Assembly: GCA_022567815.1 (NCBI GenBank)
Contig: JADFGI010000044.1
Location: forward strand, 1-13,132
DNA: 13,132 nucleotides
From: Nitrospinota bacterium
Lineage (GTDB): Bacteria; Nitrospinota; Nitrospinia; Nitrospinales; VA-1
Reading direction: 5' to 3'
The position numbers and the translations under genes are program-made. The notes under the pieces were generated by a model. The model was not told where the DNA came from, did no database searches, and saw only the letters and a program-made list of their open reading frames with translations. Below, one piece after another: positions 13,104-13,132 of this stretch. Each line of letters starts with the position of its first letter. Position 1 is the stretch's first letter.

Positions 13104-13132
13104 GGATTTCCTCCTCTCGATCTGGATGGATT

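Overview
This 13.1 kb window is chromosomal DNA of a Gram-negative bacterium of about 45-50% G+C. It carries mostly core genes plus an unusual load of small palindromic repeats. The gene set (SPOR-domain protein beside argS, family 4 uracil-DNA glycosylase, MoxR/DUF58 pair, single-frame LarC, a TPR plus cupredoxin-like exported protein) suggests Nitrospinota or a deltaproteobacterium-like lineage. That placement is inference; there is no rRNA or other marker in the window.

Layout. 1-853 (-): YheT-type alpha/beta hydrolase, running off the left edge. It diverges from 1051-2421 (+), an exported TPR/cupredoxin-like protein with a good sigma70-type promoter. 2543-5751 (-): a likely operon transcribed coiled-coil protein, then argS, then SPOR-domain envelope protein; the argS-SPOR gap is packed with hairpin repeats. 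6019-8786 (+): uracil-DNA glycosylase, overlapping by ATGA a MoxR ATPase, then a DUF58 protein. 9056-9637 (+): LOG/SLOG-type nucleotide-binding protein. 9765-11521 (-): SLOG-like hypothetical protein followed 2 bp later by larC. 11686-11991 (-): BFD-type [2Fe-2S] protein with a perfect 7-1-7 Fur box over its -10 box. 12001-12731: no convincing gene; it holds a 197-bp MITE-like element with 18-bp inverted ends, a possible decayed reading frame and a terminator-like hairpin. 12732-13103 (-): small exported cysteine-containing protein.

The most striking feature is a family of modular palindromic elements, mainly short hairpins with three-base loops. At least eight copies of the unit CCAGCG-N3-CGCTGG (plus a conserved tail) occur between 2.5 and 8.8 kb, with relatives to 9.7 kb. 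Arms are kept even when sequence changes (CCAGGG/CCCTGG; CCCCAC/GTGGGG against CCCCGT/ACGGGG). Copies sit directly after stop codons (MoxR, DUF58, SPOR, argS). Three are translated inside the SPOR protein, in two reading frames, adding about 48 residues of linker, and another gives the LOG-like protein its last residues and stop codon. This looks like a set of coding-tolerant palindromic elements, comparable in idea to Rickettsia palindromic elements, and is the best candidate here for something undescribed.
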